Below are positions 1-12,405 of a stretch of 64,000 nt of DNA, in pieces. The stretch lies in the NCBI GenBank assembly GCA_001557505.1, contig LSAX01000002.1:2480001-2544000 (forward strand), written 5' to 3'. The DNA is from Reticulascus tulasneorum (lineage: Eukaryota > Ascomycota > Sordariomycetes > Glomerellales > Reticulascaceae). Each line of letters begins with the position of its first letter. The first letter of the stretch is position 1. The notes under the pieces are model-generated. The model was not told where the DNA came from and made no database searches. It worked only from the letters and a program-made list of their open reading frames with translations. A program made the position numbers and the translations under genes.

Positions 1-1033
1 AGCTGAAAGCATGAGCACCGTCAATACACTTGTCCGGCTGCCTGCCTTGGTGGGCCGGAGGGAGGGGCCGCAAGACGCAGAGGCCCGCGCAAACGACGAC
101 ATTTCTCGTCTTCTCGTGTCCGTCCGTCCGTTCCGATGCTCGTATTCCGCGCGGTCAAATCATGGCCTTGCTTTCTTGCTCTGCCATTCGCTCGCACAAA
201 AAAGACAGGAACTAAACTCTCCGCGAGGACCCTGGAGATGATCAATCCAAGTTCATAATATTTCGCTTCGGGGTATATAACAAGTGATGAGCTGGCAAAA
301 AATGGACAAGGCAAGGAAAAGCACAGGGCAATCGGGTTGGGGGACAGGAGGGAGACAGGCGAATGGGATGGGCCCTGGTTAAAGAGTCAACAAGGGGACG
401 AAGCTGGCCTCGACCTCGCAGCTTCTTTTTCGCGCTTGGAAGAACCCCGTCTGCCTAGGTTTGCGCCGTTATATTGGGACGGGCCAATAGTTGGCAGCCG
501 TATGCATCACGGTCTCGGGGGCTTGCATCAATCCCAGGTCAATAGCATTGTTTTGCTGCGAAATGGTGGGTGTTTCCACGGCAACGCCCCACTCTGCCAG
601 GTTTTGACGGCGGGCGGTGGCGTCTTGACTGGTTGCGACCCCGCGCCCAATGTCTCGCTTCGATTTCTGCTTTCATCATTTCCTTACTGCGAGGACGATG
701 TAACTTCGAGATCAGGAAACGCTTAGGCGATTGATGAAAATCACATGTGAAACGCTAGCAACGGGGACTACGGCCTGCTAGAAGCAAGCAAGCATCCGAC
801 AATCGAGCCATGGATTATCATATCATGAGCACCCCGACCTCTGTACCTCTCGACATCTGTGCACCAAGCAAAAACTCCTGTGGTCTCTGTAACTTATTTA
901 CTCATCCTAGCAAGTGGTCTCCACACCAGCTGGCTATCTCCCGTCATATACCGGACCATTAAGACCGGACATCCTAGGATGGAAATCTCGCCCGAACGCC
1001 TTGCCACACATATTTGAACGAAGTTCCCAGGAA
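1..1033. other. Intergenic sequence, no gene recognised
   Basis: Only short overlapping open frames without recognisable protein character are present on either strand. The right edge is the 3' side of the minus-strand coiled-coil gene. I see no repeats or RNA gene here. Confidence 0.5.
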
Positions 1034-2572
1034 TTACGTCGAAGGCATGTCCAGCAGCTGATGGTACTTCTCGGGAAGAACCTTCTTCAGCTCCGTCAAC
1101 TTCTCCCTGTAAGCTTCTAGGGTCCCCTCCAGCTTCTCAGCTTTCCTCTCTCTTTTCCCCAACTCCTCCTCAAGCTTAATTGCCTGAAGCTCTAGCTTCG
1201 CTGGGCCAGTTTTGTTGTCCTTTGCAGCGTAATACTTCTCGTAGAGCTCGTTCGACTTCTTTGCCTTGTCCAGCTCGCTGGCAACCAGTTTGATCTTGCT
1301 ATCCAGCGTGGTGTTCGTTCGGCTCAGTTCATGGTTCAGAATATTCGTTCTGGTTGCCTGGTCCAGCTTGTCCACGTACTTCGACTGCCAGTCCGAGACA
1401 CGAGCGGGCCAAGTTGGCGTCACGACGGACACGACGGTGGGGTTCTTTTCCAGTCCGTCCCGCGTCTGTCGGACAGCGGGATGCTCACCCCAAGCGGGGA
1501 GGACGAAGATGGTGCTCTTGCCCTTCTCCTTGATGCGATAGTAGCGAGTCATCACGTTGATGGGAACAATGCCGCGGGCGTACAGTTCGCCTCCGCGTGC
1601 TTTCATCCACATGCTATCACCACTGACGCCTTTGCTTCTCCAAATCTTCTCCTTTTGCTCAATCTGAGCCTCCTGCTTGTCGAAGACACGGTGCAAATGG
1701 TCAAAGACATCATCGCCAGCGTTTGCGAGAATCCATTTGTCTTGAGGGTAGGCGATCTGTCTGCCGCTTGCTCCGTCGGGGCCCATTCTTGAAGTCAGCT
1801 GCAATGGCACCGCTGCTTCCCCTGCGAGGATGTCTAAGGCGTTGGCGTAGCTGATTTCAAGCTCATGCATGCGGCCCACGAGATGCTGGTTGAACAGCAG
1901 CCACTGTCCGAGGAGGCTGTTGCGGGCATCCGCCATTTCTTTTGTATCCGCCTCCTGGTCGGTCGGAAGCAATGACATAAGACCACCGGTGGCGCCGTAT
2001 TCGTGATCCAACATCTCTAGACACTCATTGGCGTGCATAGTGAGATTGTAATGCGTAGCGTATGGCAAAAACTTAATACTCGTTTCGGCCTCTTGACTGC
2101 GCTTGAAGTCTGCCAAGGGACAAATATGGCTGATTACCCCCAGCTCTGATTGGCCTAGGATATCGTTCATGAGCTCGACGAGAGGCAAGCTGTGGAAATC
2201 ATCTTCATTCTCATATGGGGTGCTCAGATCATTTAGCCAGTCAAACGCCTCATTTTCCCTGAATTGTCTGACCCTCCTGCCGACGATGTTCGCGTTATCA
2301 ATCTCTCCTTGCTGGGTTGCCATGCAGAGTCCCCGGATCAAGACAGTCAAAGACTGAGCATGCTGCTTTAGCGCTAGAAGGGTTGGGGGAACACCCTTGG
2401 TTGAGAGATAACCGCAGTTGACATGTAAGAGTTTGACCAAATCCTCCTGGGCGTGTTCTCGGCTGTAGCGAGACTTGTACGCTGTGGCCCAGTCATTTGC
2501 TTCTATAAGTCCACGGAGTTGGTCGGCTTGGTCTGGCTCTTTCTCCCATTCTGCTCGGATTTTGGACGCCAT
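1034..2572 (-). CDS. Unrecognised 512-aa protein with C-terminal coiled coil
   Basis: A single uninterrupted frame of 512 codons, far longer than chance. I do not recognise the family. The first ~370 residues look globular and mostly helical, with Trp/Tyr-rich segments and no signal peptide or membrane helix. From about residue 405 to 500 the chain is rich in Lys/Glu/Leu with heptad-like spacing and should form a coiled coil. The start beginning MASKIRAEW is the first Met of the frame; the bases just before it (CAGGTATGG) could also act as a splice site, so a small 5' exon is not excluded. The protein is probably intracellular and coiled-coil-mediated assembly is an inference. It is divergent from the CSC1-like gene almost 4 kb away. 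Confidence 0.75.
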   Translation of the reverse strand: MASKIRAEWEKEPDQADQLRGLIEANDWATAYKSRYSREHAQEDLVKLLHVNCGYLSTKGVPPTLLALKQHAQSLTVLIRGLCMATQQGEIDNANIVGRRVRQFRENEAFDWLNDLSTPYENEDDFHSLPLVELMNDILGQSELGVISHICPLADFKRSQEAETSIKFLPYATHYNLTMHANECLEMLDHEYGATGGLMSLLPTDQEADTKEMADARNSLLGQWLLFNQHLVGRMHELEISYANALDILAGEAAVPLQLTSRMGPDGASGRQIAYPQDKWILANAGDDVFDHLHRVFDKQEAQIEQKEKIWRSKGVSGDSMWMKARGGELYARGIVPINVMTRYYRIKEKGKSTIFVLPAWGEHPAVRQTRDGLEKNPTVVSVVTPTWPARVSDWQSKYVDKLDQATRTNILNHELSRTNTTLDSKIKLVASELDKAKKSNELYEKYYAAKDNKTGPAKLELQAIKLEEELGKRERKAEKLEGTLEAYREKLTELKKVLPEKYHQLLDMPST

Positions 2573-5500
2573 ACCTGCGATTCGGAGAGTTCAGAGGGAT
2601 ACGGTACTTTGAGAGACACGGCCAAGACACGAATCGAGGATTGAGGGAAGGCAGTTGTTTCGAAAGGCACAGTAACGAATGATGGGGGCATCGCGAGAAA
2701 AGCCATTGCTTATGATAACCAACATGGGCCCGTGATGGCAAAGGAAGCATGGTCGTAGCTGTAGTCCGTTGGGCAGTGGACAAAGAAACGCAGACGTTTT
2801 CAGCAACGAGCTTGGACCTTGGAGAGCAGCAACAAAGGAAACAGTCTACGAAAAGAAACAGAAGAAAGAGAGGCTCTGACCAGCAGCAACCGTGATGGTC
2901 GGAAACGGGCAGATGGGATGTGATCCGCGCCGAAAATGGCAGTTAGCAAAGACCGCCACTTGCCAGTAGATCTAGTAGTGGTGCACATCGGGATGTTCAG
3001 TTGGGACGACTTGTTGGAAGATCAGGTATGCAGCAGGCTGGAATGCTGGCATCCATTGTGTTCACATGCCAGTCTTCATCACCCATGCTGGTAAAGACAC
3101 AGCCCTTATTCTACGCGATCGACGAGACCGCAGTACTATGTAAGAATCAAAGCAAGCAAGCAAGCTGACAGACGGCTTTGTCGATCAGCAGCCCTTGCAT
3201 CCCTCGCCAATCTGTTCCACACCTCAGCGCAGCTTGTTCGGTCACACCAAGGCAAAACCCGAGCCCAAACAGGCAAAAGCCTCATGGGTAAGAGTTTCCA
3301 TTGATCCCAACGCCCGGAGAGGAAGATGCATTTAGGCCAAAAAGAACCGCCCAGTCGCCATGTGGTTTGACCCGACGCGCGATTGAAGCGTGGCATTGGC
3401 AACGGTCATGCCCATGGTGGAGACGTCGGAAAACGGAGATGCGGAAATCTGGGTGAGCAAGCTGGAGATTGCCGAGATCCAGACCGGTCCATGGAGCCAC
3501 AGGCAATTCCTCTTCAGCTGGTCAGGCCAGGATACACACGCGGCAGGACGGAGCAGACAACTTAACCTACAGAGCACCAGCCACAGAGGACTAAATATAG
3601 TGACATGGGGATTAACGGCTACTACCTGCATCAAGTGCCAGGGTAGGTATCCTCGTGGTGTGCATTTGTTAGACACACTGGGACCAGCACCGGGACCAGC
3701 ACCGGTGCAACTGGGGCACTGTTTAAAATTGTGCATCAGATTGAGGGGCCTTGCTACGCTGAATGTGGATCTCGATGGATATCGGAGCATTTTAAATCCT
3801 AATTTACCTACAACAAAATAATCCCCGAGCTATTCGATGCTAATCTGTTAGTTGCATAGACTTTTGTGCTCTCCGAGCCGACAATAGCCATTGAAATTGT
3901 AGTACGAAGGTACCTGAGATTGTGGAAGAAAGTAGGTAAGTGGATGGGATTTTTGGGAGGGAAAAGAAGCATGAATTAATTCCTACGCATGGTTTGGCAG
4001 TTGGGGGGTGTAATCAAGACAATACACATAATAGTAACAGAATAGTAAGAGAGCTAGGACTGGAAGGGGTAATTTCGGGTGCACATCGCATTGCACACAA
4101 GGCTGGGGAGGAGTAAACGAAACCCATTGAATTGGGTTTCAATGAGCAGTCGATGACGACGGCTAAGAGGAGGGAGAGGAATAGAAGCAGCCGGTGTTTC
4201 TTTGACAGACTCCGCTAGCATTTCAGCATGTCGATCATTCCGAACTGTCGATGGGGAGGGATGGATACTTAGATGGACGGATGACCAGAACAATTCTGCC
4301 GATACCCGCGCTTTTCTCCAGATGGATGTAAGATCTGGTTTCTCTCAGCTACTGTACGAAGTAAAGTTGTTACATCGATATCAAGTTATGCCTCACGCGG
4401 TATGTAAATGCTGAGCTGCGAAAACCAAAACGTAGATGGATTGTTTGTATCGCGTACAATCGTAATTGTGATTGAGGCCACGTCACACTTATTCCAGAGC
4501 CTAGAACTTCTTCTCCACATCAGGCTCAGCTTGGATAGCCACACACGTCTGACTACCTACCTACAGCATGAGCATGTACTCCGTATGGAGATGGGGGTAC
4601 TGTTGTCGAAAGTGAAAGCGTGAGCATATGCACCACGCCGCACAAAGTCTAGACCCTTCGTCCCCCAAACTTGCTGAACCCCCCCTGCCCAAATCGAATC
4701 TGCCCGCAGAATCTGCTGCTCGGACCCCTGCCATTTCCACCAAAATCCAAGTGCCCTCTCATTTAAAGCAAACCCTGCGAAGATCGGTGAAAAGTAAGTT
4801 ACCCGGGGGGCTGCCAAATTGCATACAAGCGGTACAGGCGACAAAACACATGGCACGAGATGAGAGAGAGATAACGGGCGGGTCGTTCGTGCTCCCACTT
4901 TCCTTGGTCGCAAGCCGTACACGCTGAAAGCCCGCATAAGCGAGAACTGGTTACAGCTGACACCGTAAGGTTCATGACACAGCCTGCCGGATTGCCTCTT
5001 CAAGTTCCTGTGTTTCGGTGGCATCTTACAATTGTACCAATCTATGTCGGCCATGTAATTTACTGTACGTGGACGTATGTGCGTGTGTGAGTACATGCGT
5101 TGCGTGCGTGCATGTAGCACGGCGGACGGCAGTGGCAGGCAGTTAGTTAGTGCCTTTTAGCAGTCAATTACCTAGTCGCTGGGGCCCGCCATCTGCTTTC
5201 AGTTGTGGAGGTGACGTTCTGTCTGGAGCTGCTGATGGGGCCCCACTTCCGACTCCCTTCGCCCCCCCAAACAGCAGTTGAAATCGTCATTGTGCATCTC
5301 GTCCCAGCTTTCCCAACCAGAAAAAGCACAGCACCCATATAGGGTCACATTCGAAATCTTGGTCGGCGGCATCCATTCTTTTTGAGGCTCGATCACTTCT
5401 ACTGGAGGGAGACCGGGGGGCCAGAGGTTATGTATCATTTTCAATCTGCATTGAGCTGATTTGTTCCTGTTTTCCTGACCCTTAGATTACTGAGTGCCTG

Positions 5501-6453
5501 AACCCTTGATTATTTTATCTTGGGTCGACTATTGGCATCCCATGGCGATAGTGCTTCCCGATTCGAATTTCTTGATTTTTGGCCGACCGCCGTGGAATGA
5601 CGAGAACGGAAACCAGGTTACAGGTAAGACAGGGAGAGTAAGGTGGAGGAGAGGATACATACTAAGTACTACGTGGTAGGAGGGGGGATAGGAGAGGATG
5701 GGAGACAAGACACCAGAGCGGCGGCGGCGGTGGAGAGACAGCAAGAGACAGAGAGAGAGAGAGAGGCCTGCCAACAAGTGAGACATAATACCGCGGCCCA
5801 TCAATCAAATGAAACATGCTGCAGTCGGCCGGCCGGCGAGACGACAAGCGGCACTAAGAACCACTAGTCGGCTTGGGTTGACGCCCATCCCATCCCATCC
5901 CCATCCCCATCCCCCCCAGCCTGTGTGTGTGTGGTGTCCTCCATTTGCCTGAACACACGGTTCCCGCAGCTGGTCGCGCCAATCCCAATCGTCACGTCAC
6001 TGGCGTTTTTTCTGCATTGCGCTGGCCCTGTCCTGCTGGGCCCCCTGCCCTGTTCTGCGCTACTCTACCTTTATATACCTTGCAAACATGCCTTCGCTGC
6101 ATCCACCTCGCACGCGCGCACTCATTACATATTTACCTAGACGTCGTTACTTGTTAGTACGTAGTTGGGTCGAGGTTCAACGCACTAGTTAGTCCCCACG
6201 GTGCTGCTTGAGGCGCCCTCTTTTTTCGCAGCTTTGGAGCCCGTCCCGAACTACTTTAATCTCCCTCGTCCCTGCTTCACACCTACCCTGGACGCCTTTT
6301 CTTCCCTTCTACTTTTGTCTTTCACGAATACCCTCTCTCGACTAGGACACTCCCATCCCCAAGTGTTCACAGTCTCCTTCGACAATCTACCGAGAGTGTC
6401 TATCCTCTCTGCTCGGGGTCCCCCCATCTCAAGAGACACCACGCGTCGCCAAG
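2573..6453. promoter_or_regulatory. Long divergent upstream region with low-complexity tracts
   Basis: About 3.9 kb separates the starts of the coiled-coil gene (minus) and the CSC1-like gene (plus). I find no convincing gene in it. It holds a GA dinucleotide run at about 5750-5765, a CCCAT-type pyrimidine repeat at about 5884-5917, and a strongly CT-rich stretch from about 6200 to 6450 directly before the CSC1-like start codon. The CT-rich stretch is typical of fungal core promoters and leaders. Confidence 0.45.
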
Positions 6454-9391
6454 ATGAGTGATCCGGGTTCTGCACGGGACAAGGAAGCGGTCTCGCTCTC
6501 CGGTATGCCTTCCTGCCTCGCTAGATGTGTCGAGATTGCCAGCTAACCACTTGTCCGCAGGCATGATCTCCACCTTGGTGCCTGTCGCCATCACTGCCGC
6601 AGTGTATATCGTCCTTTTCTTGTGTCTGCGCAAGAGCCAGCGCCGATACTATGCTCCACGAACCTATCTCGGGAGTCTAAAAGAGCAGTACGTCCCCGCC
6701 CCAGCAGCAGAACTAAAGTGCTCCTCCTTCTACTTCTCTCAGAATGCACTGACCCGTCATCTCGCTCCACAGAGAACGAACGCCTGCACTGCCCACGGGC
6801 TGGTTCAATTGGTTTGGTACCTTCTGGAAGATCCCAGATGTCTACGCCCTCAAGCACCAGTCCCTGGATGCCTACCTCTTCCTGCGCTTTCTGCGCATGT
6901 GCGCCACCATTTGCTTGGTCGGAATGTGTATAACCTGGCCCATCCTTTTCCCAATCAACGCCACTGGAGGCGGCACCGCGACCGAGCTGGACATTCTGAC
7001 CTACGGGAACATCAAGGTCACCACGAGCGCGGGTAGGAATCGGTTGTACGCACACGTTTTCGTCGGCTGGATCTTTTATGGCTTTGTCATGTACCTGATC
7101 ATGCGAGAGTGCATCTTCTACATCAACCTGCGACAGGCTTACATGCTCTCGCCTGCATACGCCAAGCGCATCTCCTCCCGCACCGTGCTGTTCACCTCGG
7201 TTCCCACCGCTTACCTCGATGAGGCCAAGATCAAGAAGATCTTCAGTGACTCGGTCAAGAGAGTATGGATTACTGGCGACACCGAGAACCTCGAGAAGCT
7301 CGTCGAGGAGCGCGACAAGGTTGCCATGAAGCTGGAGAAGGCCGAGGTGAAGCTCATCAAGCTTGCCAATGCCGAACGCCTCAAGGCCATCAAGAAGGGT
7401 GGCTCTGCCGACAAGACTCCCCTACCCCCACGCGACGCCGAGTCTGGCAGTGTCGCCGCTCGCTGGATTCCCAAGAAGAAGCGACCGTCTCACCGTCTCG
7501 GTGCCCTGGGCTTGATCGGCAGGAAGGTCGACACAATCGACTGGTGCCGGACTGAGCTGGCCAGACTCATCCCTGAAGTCGAACTCGCCCAGGTCAACTA
7601 CCGCGCTGGTGATTACAAGAAGATCCCCAGTGTATTCGTCGAGTTCTTCACCCAATCCGACGCTCAAGCCGCCCTACAGGTCCAGACCCATCACCAGGCC
7701 CTCCACATGAGCCCCAAGTACATTGGCATTCACCCTGGTGAGGTTATCTGGAAGTCTTTAAGAATCCCCTGGTGGCAGAAGCTGGTCCGCAGATATGCTG
7801 TCGTCGCCTTCATCAGCGCCCTCATCATATTCTGGGCAATCCCCGTTGCATTCGTCAGTGTCATCAGCCAAGTGTCGTATCTCAAGTCTCTCTCGTTCCT
7901 GACATGGCTTGACAAAATTCCAAGTGTAAGTTTTGAACCCAACTAGGCCTGCCCGCATGCGTCCCAACATTAATTTTGATTTTAGGTCATCATGGGAGTC
8001 ATTACTGGACTTCTTCCCGCCGTCGCAATGGCCATCTTGATGTCTCTCGTCCCCGTCATCATGCGCTGTAAGTTCTTGAAAGCCATGCTTCCTGAAGTTT
8101 CGGAAACTAATATCGAGACAGTGTGCGCCAAGCTTGCTGGTGAACCCTCCGACTCGCGAGTTGAACTGTTCACTCAAAACGCATACTTCTGCTTCCAATT
8201 GATCCAAGTATTTTTGGTAACAACGATCGCTGGTTCGGCATCTGGCGCGGCCATTAAGCTTGTGAACAACCCAGGCTCCATTTTCGGAACTCTTGCCGAA
8301 GCCCTGCCAAGATCTTCCAACTTCTACATCTCGTACTTCATCGTGCAAGGTCTCACACTAGCTGCCGGAGTCTTGGCTCAGATAGTCGGATTCGTCATCT
8401 TCACCCTGATGTACAAGTACCTTTCCAGCACACCAAGAGCACTGTACAACAAGTGGGCTACTTTGAGTGCCATTTCGTGGGGTAGTGTGATGCCTGTTTA
8501 CACCAACATTGCAGTCATCAGTAAGTGATCTTGTCTCTCTTCCACAGAGGCATATGCTAACTCTCCTTGCTAGGCATCGCGTATACCGTCATCGCCCCGC
8601 TCATGCTCTTCTGGTCGACCATTGGTATCGGCTTTTTCTACCTTGCCTTCCGCTACAATATCCTGTTCGTCACCGACTCGAAGATCGACACACATGGTTT
8701 GATCTATCCCCGAGCCATGAAGCAGCTGTTCTGTGGAGTTTACTTGGCGGAGATCTGCATGATTGGTCTATTGTCCGTATCAGTTGCCATTGGCCCGTTG
8801 ATACTCATGGTCGTCTTCTTCATCTTCTCCATCCTCTTCCACATCAGCTTGAACAGTGCCTTGAACCCACTGCTCTACACTCTTCCCCGGACTCTGCAAA
8901 TCGAAGAGGAGTCCTGGAACACCGATCTCGAGGGTGCCGATGGCGTTGACCCCGGTCAGGAAACAGAGAAGCCCTCCAACGGCAAGAGTGGCAAGCTCCA
9001 AAAGATCAGCACTCTCAAGAAGGTGCTGCCAGGCGGGGAGGAAAACATTGTGGAAAGGAAGGGCAACTTGGTGACACGCTTCCTTAAGCCGTGGTACTTT
9101 GCCGACTATGTTACACTCCGCACACTGGTCCCGCGGAACGAAATACCTTTGGAGCAGCTTTATCCAGGCGAGACCGAGAACAACGCGTACTATCCACCTT
9201 CCGTCACGAGCCTAACGCCTCTGCTCTGGATTCCCGAGGATCAGGCCGGCGTCTCGAAGGAGGAGGTTGCGCACACCAGCCGAGTCATCCCCATCACCGA
9301 CGAAGGCTCGTCGCTGGACGAGAAGAACAAGTTGGTCTGGGATACCGAGGGTGCCAGACCACCTATCTGGGATGAGAAGATTCATTATTAA
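6454..9391 (+). CDS. CSC1/OSCA-like (DUF221/RSN1) calcium-permeable channel family protein
   Basis: Six exons (6454-6502, 6561-6687, 6773-7925, 7986-8067, 8122-8520, 8574-9391) join in frame to 875 aa, normal for the family. The order is typical: an N-terminal RSN1-type membrane region with conserved GWFNWF and LDAYLFLRFLRM segments, a long cytosolic PHM7-type domain (about residues 190-400) with a coiled Glu/Lys part, the 7-helix RSN1/DUF221 core, and a C-terminal PHM7 extension ending in PPIWDEKIHY. Relatives are osmosensitive or mechanosensitive cation channels or lipid-scramblase-like proteins of the plasma membrane or endomembranes. Which function applies cannot be read from the sequence. 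All five introns have GT..AG ends and a CT-rich leader precedes the ATG. Confidence 0.93.
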
Positions 9392-10014
9392 GCTGTCTAT
9401 TTGCGATGATACCCGGAGTTTTAGCTCCTTTACCTATGGCAATGACTTGGAGACTGCGAATTAAATCCGGTACATTTGTTGGTGTATGACTGTCTCTCAA
9501 CATTAGCTTGGACTAGGGGACGGACGGGAGTTGCTGGATTTACATGTCTATGGACGGAGTTGGCTAGTCAGGATGAATTGTACCAAAAAAAAGTCTGGGT
9601 CGAAATACCCACGCGCCTAACGACTCGCTTTGTTTACTCTCTCATTGCCCCTATTATGCTTTATTTAATAATACCATCGATTTATCTCTATGGTTCATGT
9701 TACATGCCCAGTACAAAGTTCCTGGGCGGCTTTCCTGCTGCCTGCTGACTCCAAGGCGATTTGTACCTTGTAGAACCAACATCTAGCTATCTTTCCAGCG
9801 ACCAAAGCTGATTCGACATTAAGGCAAGGCCAAAGTGGTTAGTACCTGAGACTCTATCCAGGATCCATGGAGGCAACCTTCCTTGTAGAAACAGTTACTA
9901 CTGGCGCCCGCCCTGGGTGGCAGATAGAGCAGTCCTCCAAACTGGATTTCGTGTTTCTCCAAGTCTCGATCATTATCCCTCCATCCCGACGAGTTGGGCA
10001 GCGTTTCCCTTGCT
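9392..10014. other. Convergent 3' intergenic region
   Basis: Lies between the 3' ends of the CSC1-like gene (plus) and the GMC oxidoreductase gene (minus). The sequence is T-rich, as expected of 3' untranslated regions, with no gene or repeat that I can support. Confidence 0.4.
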
Positions 10015-12405
10015 TTAACCTCGCATCCCCGGGTCGGCCACCGTGATGGGCCAGTGAGGTGACGAACGGCAAGTACTGGGGCCTATGTTCGCAGTCTTGA
10101 TGCTATCTGCCGCCTGCAAGACTATCAGTACATCCGGGCCTTCCCCAGCCATTCAGATCGTGTACTAACCTTCTCTGCAACCGCGTACACAGCCGCTTGC
10201 AGATGCGCGCCCGGTATCAGAGGCATGACGCCCGCGTCCACGACCCTCAGGTTACAAGTCCCGTACACCAGCAGCCTCGAATCCACGACGCCACCGAGCG
10301 CAAGCGGCATCATGGCCGTCGTGCCACTGGGGTGAAATTCGGTGCCGACCAGGGGCTTCAGCGCCGCCATCAAGGCTCTGGAGTCTTGCGCCGCGAAGCG
10401 CGGGTCCGGCACGGGCTGCAACTGGCGCATGGCATATGTGGCGATGAGACGCTTGCTTAGCTGCAGGCCGAGGAGGATGATGTCGCAGTCTGTCGGGTCA
10501 GAGCAGTACCTCGGATCTATGGCGGGTGGGTCGAATATGCTGCGAGAAGAGGGGCGGACGCTGCCCCTTGAGAGAGGCTTCTGGTTTGCGATGGAGAGCT
10601 GGCCCCACGAGGTGGCCAGAATTTCGAAGGCGCCGACGTCGGGACGGGTGAGGTGCGAGAGGACGAGACTTTTCTGGAGGGCGTAGCCATCCAAGACAGC
10701 TCGCGGGGTGTCCAGGGGTAGAAAATCGTGGGATCCCTCGCTTTGAGCGTTCTTGATGACGGAGCGCCAATAGGGGGTCAGCCATTGGAGGCTGGGGAAG
10801 GCTACGGTGTTGACTAGAGGTGCAGTCCAGGGTCCCAGAGGGCTATGAGGTTTCGTTGATAGTTGCGCAGGAGCGTTTGAGCTTACCGGTTTTGTTCTTG
10901 AAGTATAAGTCTGCGACCGACTGGTACACCGGTCCTTCGATATCTAAGGCCGTGAAGATGGAGGAATTCGAATCTGGAAGCAGATTAGAGCCAGCCCCGA
11001 CTTGTCTTAGGGAGAAGAACCGTCATACAAGAGGAATCTACAGTCACCATCGGGTGATCCTGAAGATTGCTTCCAACACCTGGGAGGTCGATTTGCAGTG
11101 GGATGTTGAGAGATTTAAGAATACGTCGCGGCCCAATGCCGGAGACCTGGAGTAGCACTGGTGAGAATATTGCGCCTGCTGCGAGTATGACCTCCCTTCC
11201 ACATCTCACAGTCCGGTTTCGTGCATAGACTTCAGATCTAAACTGGTGTGTGTCAGCAACAAAAGCTCGACCGTGCTGGGTTTTGCGGCCTTGGCTTTCC
11301 TACTTGAACTCCAATGATTCGCCGAGGACTACGGCTTGCGTAGCCATGAGGTTCTGCATTTCCGATAATCAGTCGCGTTGCGGTGTGGCCCGTCACAACA
11401 TGTAAGTTGTGACGCGAGATCGCTGGGTCGAAGTATGCCGTTCGAGCGTCTGATCGCGTCTGATTGTTAGGAGACATGCTCGATGGAATAATCATTGCGC
11501 CTGCGGCGTTGCCCATATTCGGCTCCCCGGCGAGAGGTATGCCCAATTCCAAGAGGCCCTCAATCACATTCTCTGTTCCACTCTGAGTCAGAGTTTGATA
11601 CTCCTGTGCGTTATTTCCAGTACGTACGTGACTGATTGTAGAAGTATCGTGGGTAGGCGACCTGTATCGGCCCGTTGGTACCGTGAGTAGACATTTCAGG
11701 GTGGATGCGGAAGCGATTTCGGTCACTCTCGTTGACGTTCGCAGTATACGTCTCGACCTGAAACAAATATGGTTATCATCTTGTAACGTCCTTGATGAGC
11801 AGTAAAGTTGCGTACTTTCTTGAAATAGGGGAGGAGGCCATTCCAACCCCATCCTGGGTTCCCGAGTGATTCCCACGCATCATAGTCCGCAGTAGAGCCC
11901 CTGGTCCAGCAAAGGCCGTTTATGACAGAGCCTCCACCGACCACTCTGCCCTGGTTAAAAGGACGTGTTTTGTCATCAAGGAAGGTTTGTCGAGTAGTGG
12001 TGAGGTTCCAGTCGTACTCGGCCCATCTGGCGCGGCCAATCAAGCCGGGTACGGCGACCATGCTACTCCATTGATCTCTGGTTGCCTGGTAAGGTTCATG
12101 TTGCAGATGGATGCACATTCTTAATGAGAAGCTTACAGATCTCCAGCCTCTATGACCAGTACGGTAACTATGAACTAAGTAAGCAGTTGCGACACATCTC
12201 CATAGGGCTAGTAAGGCAGCTCACCTTTAGAATCTTCGGTCAGACGATTCGCGACTACAAGGCCGGACACTCCTCCACCGACGACTATATAGTCATACTC
12301 AGAAAGTAGATAGTCGTCTATGTTTCGGCCGGTGATATGGAGCGCAACCGTAATGGGAAGGAATGCCCAGGACAACAAAAAATACAGTAGTGATATAATG
12401 AGCAT
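10015..12405 (-). CDS. Secreted GMC (glucose-methanol-choline) FAD oxidoreductase, one doubtful exon junction
   Basis: Nine exons read on the minus strand: 12405-12225, 12167-12137, 12077-11816, 11757-11624, 11580-11304, 11242-11029, 10973-10887, about 10813-10170, 10113-10015. The predicted product is about 640 aa, usual for the family. Residues 1-22 form a hydrophobic signal peptide or anchor. The FAD Rossmann motif DYIVVGGGVSGL is at about residues 38-49. GRVVGGGSVINGL and the second GMC signature (GAIFSPVLLQVSGIG) follow. The C-terminal catalytic part has HPSGTTAMM, with the active-site His, and the second His in GAHLQAAVYAVAEK. It oxidises an alcohol (sugar, aryl alcohol or choline class), reducing O2 or another acceptor; the substrate is not predictable. 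Around 10845-10887 the frame into GPWTAPLVNTVAFPS is off by one base at the obvious splice site, so the gene may carry a frameshift or use another acceptor. Confidence 0.85.

Noticed and set aside
5884..5917. CCCAT-type repeat as a telomere-like or CRISPR-like array
   Set aside because: Only a few imperfect 5-6 bp units without spacers; it is ordinary pyrimidine-rich low-complexity DNA.
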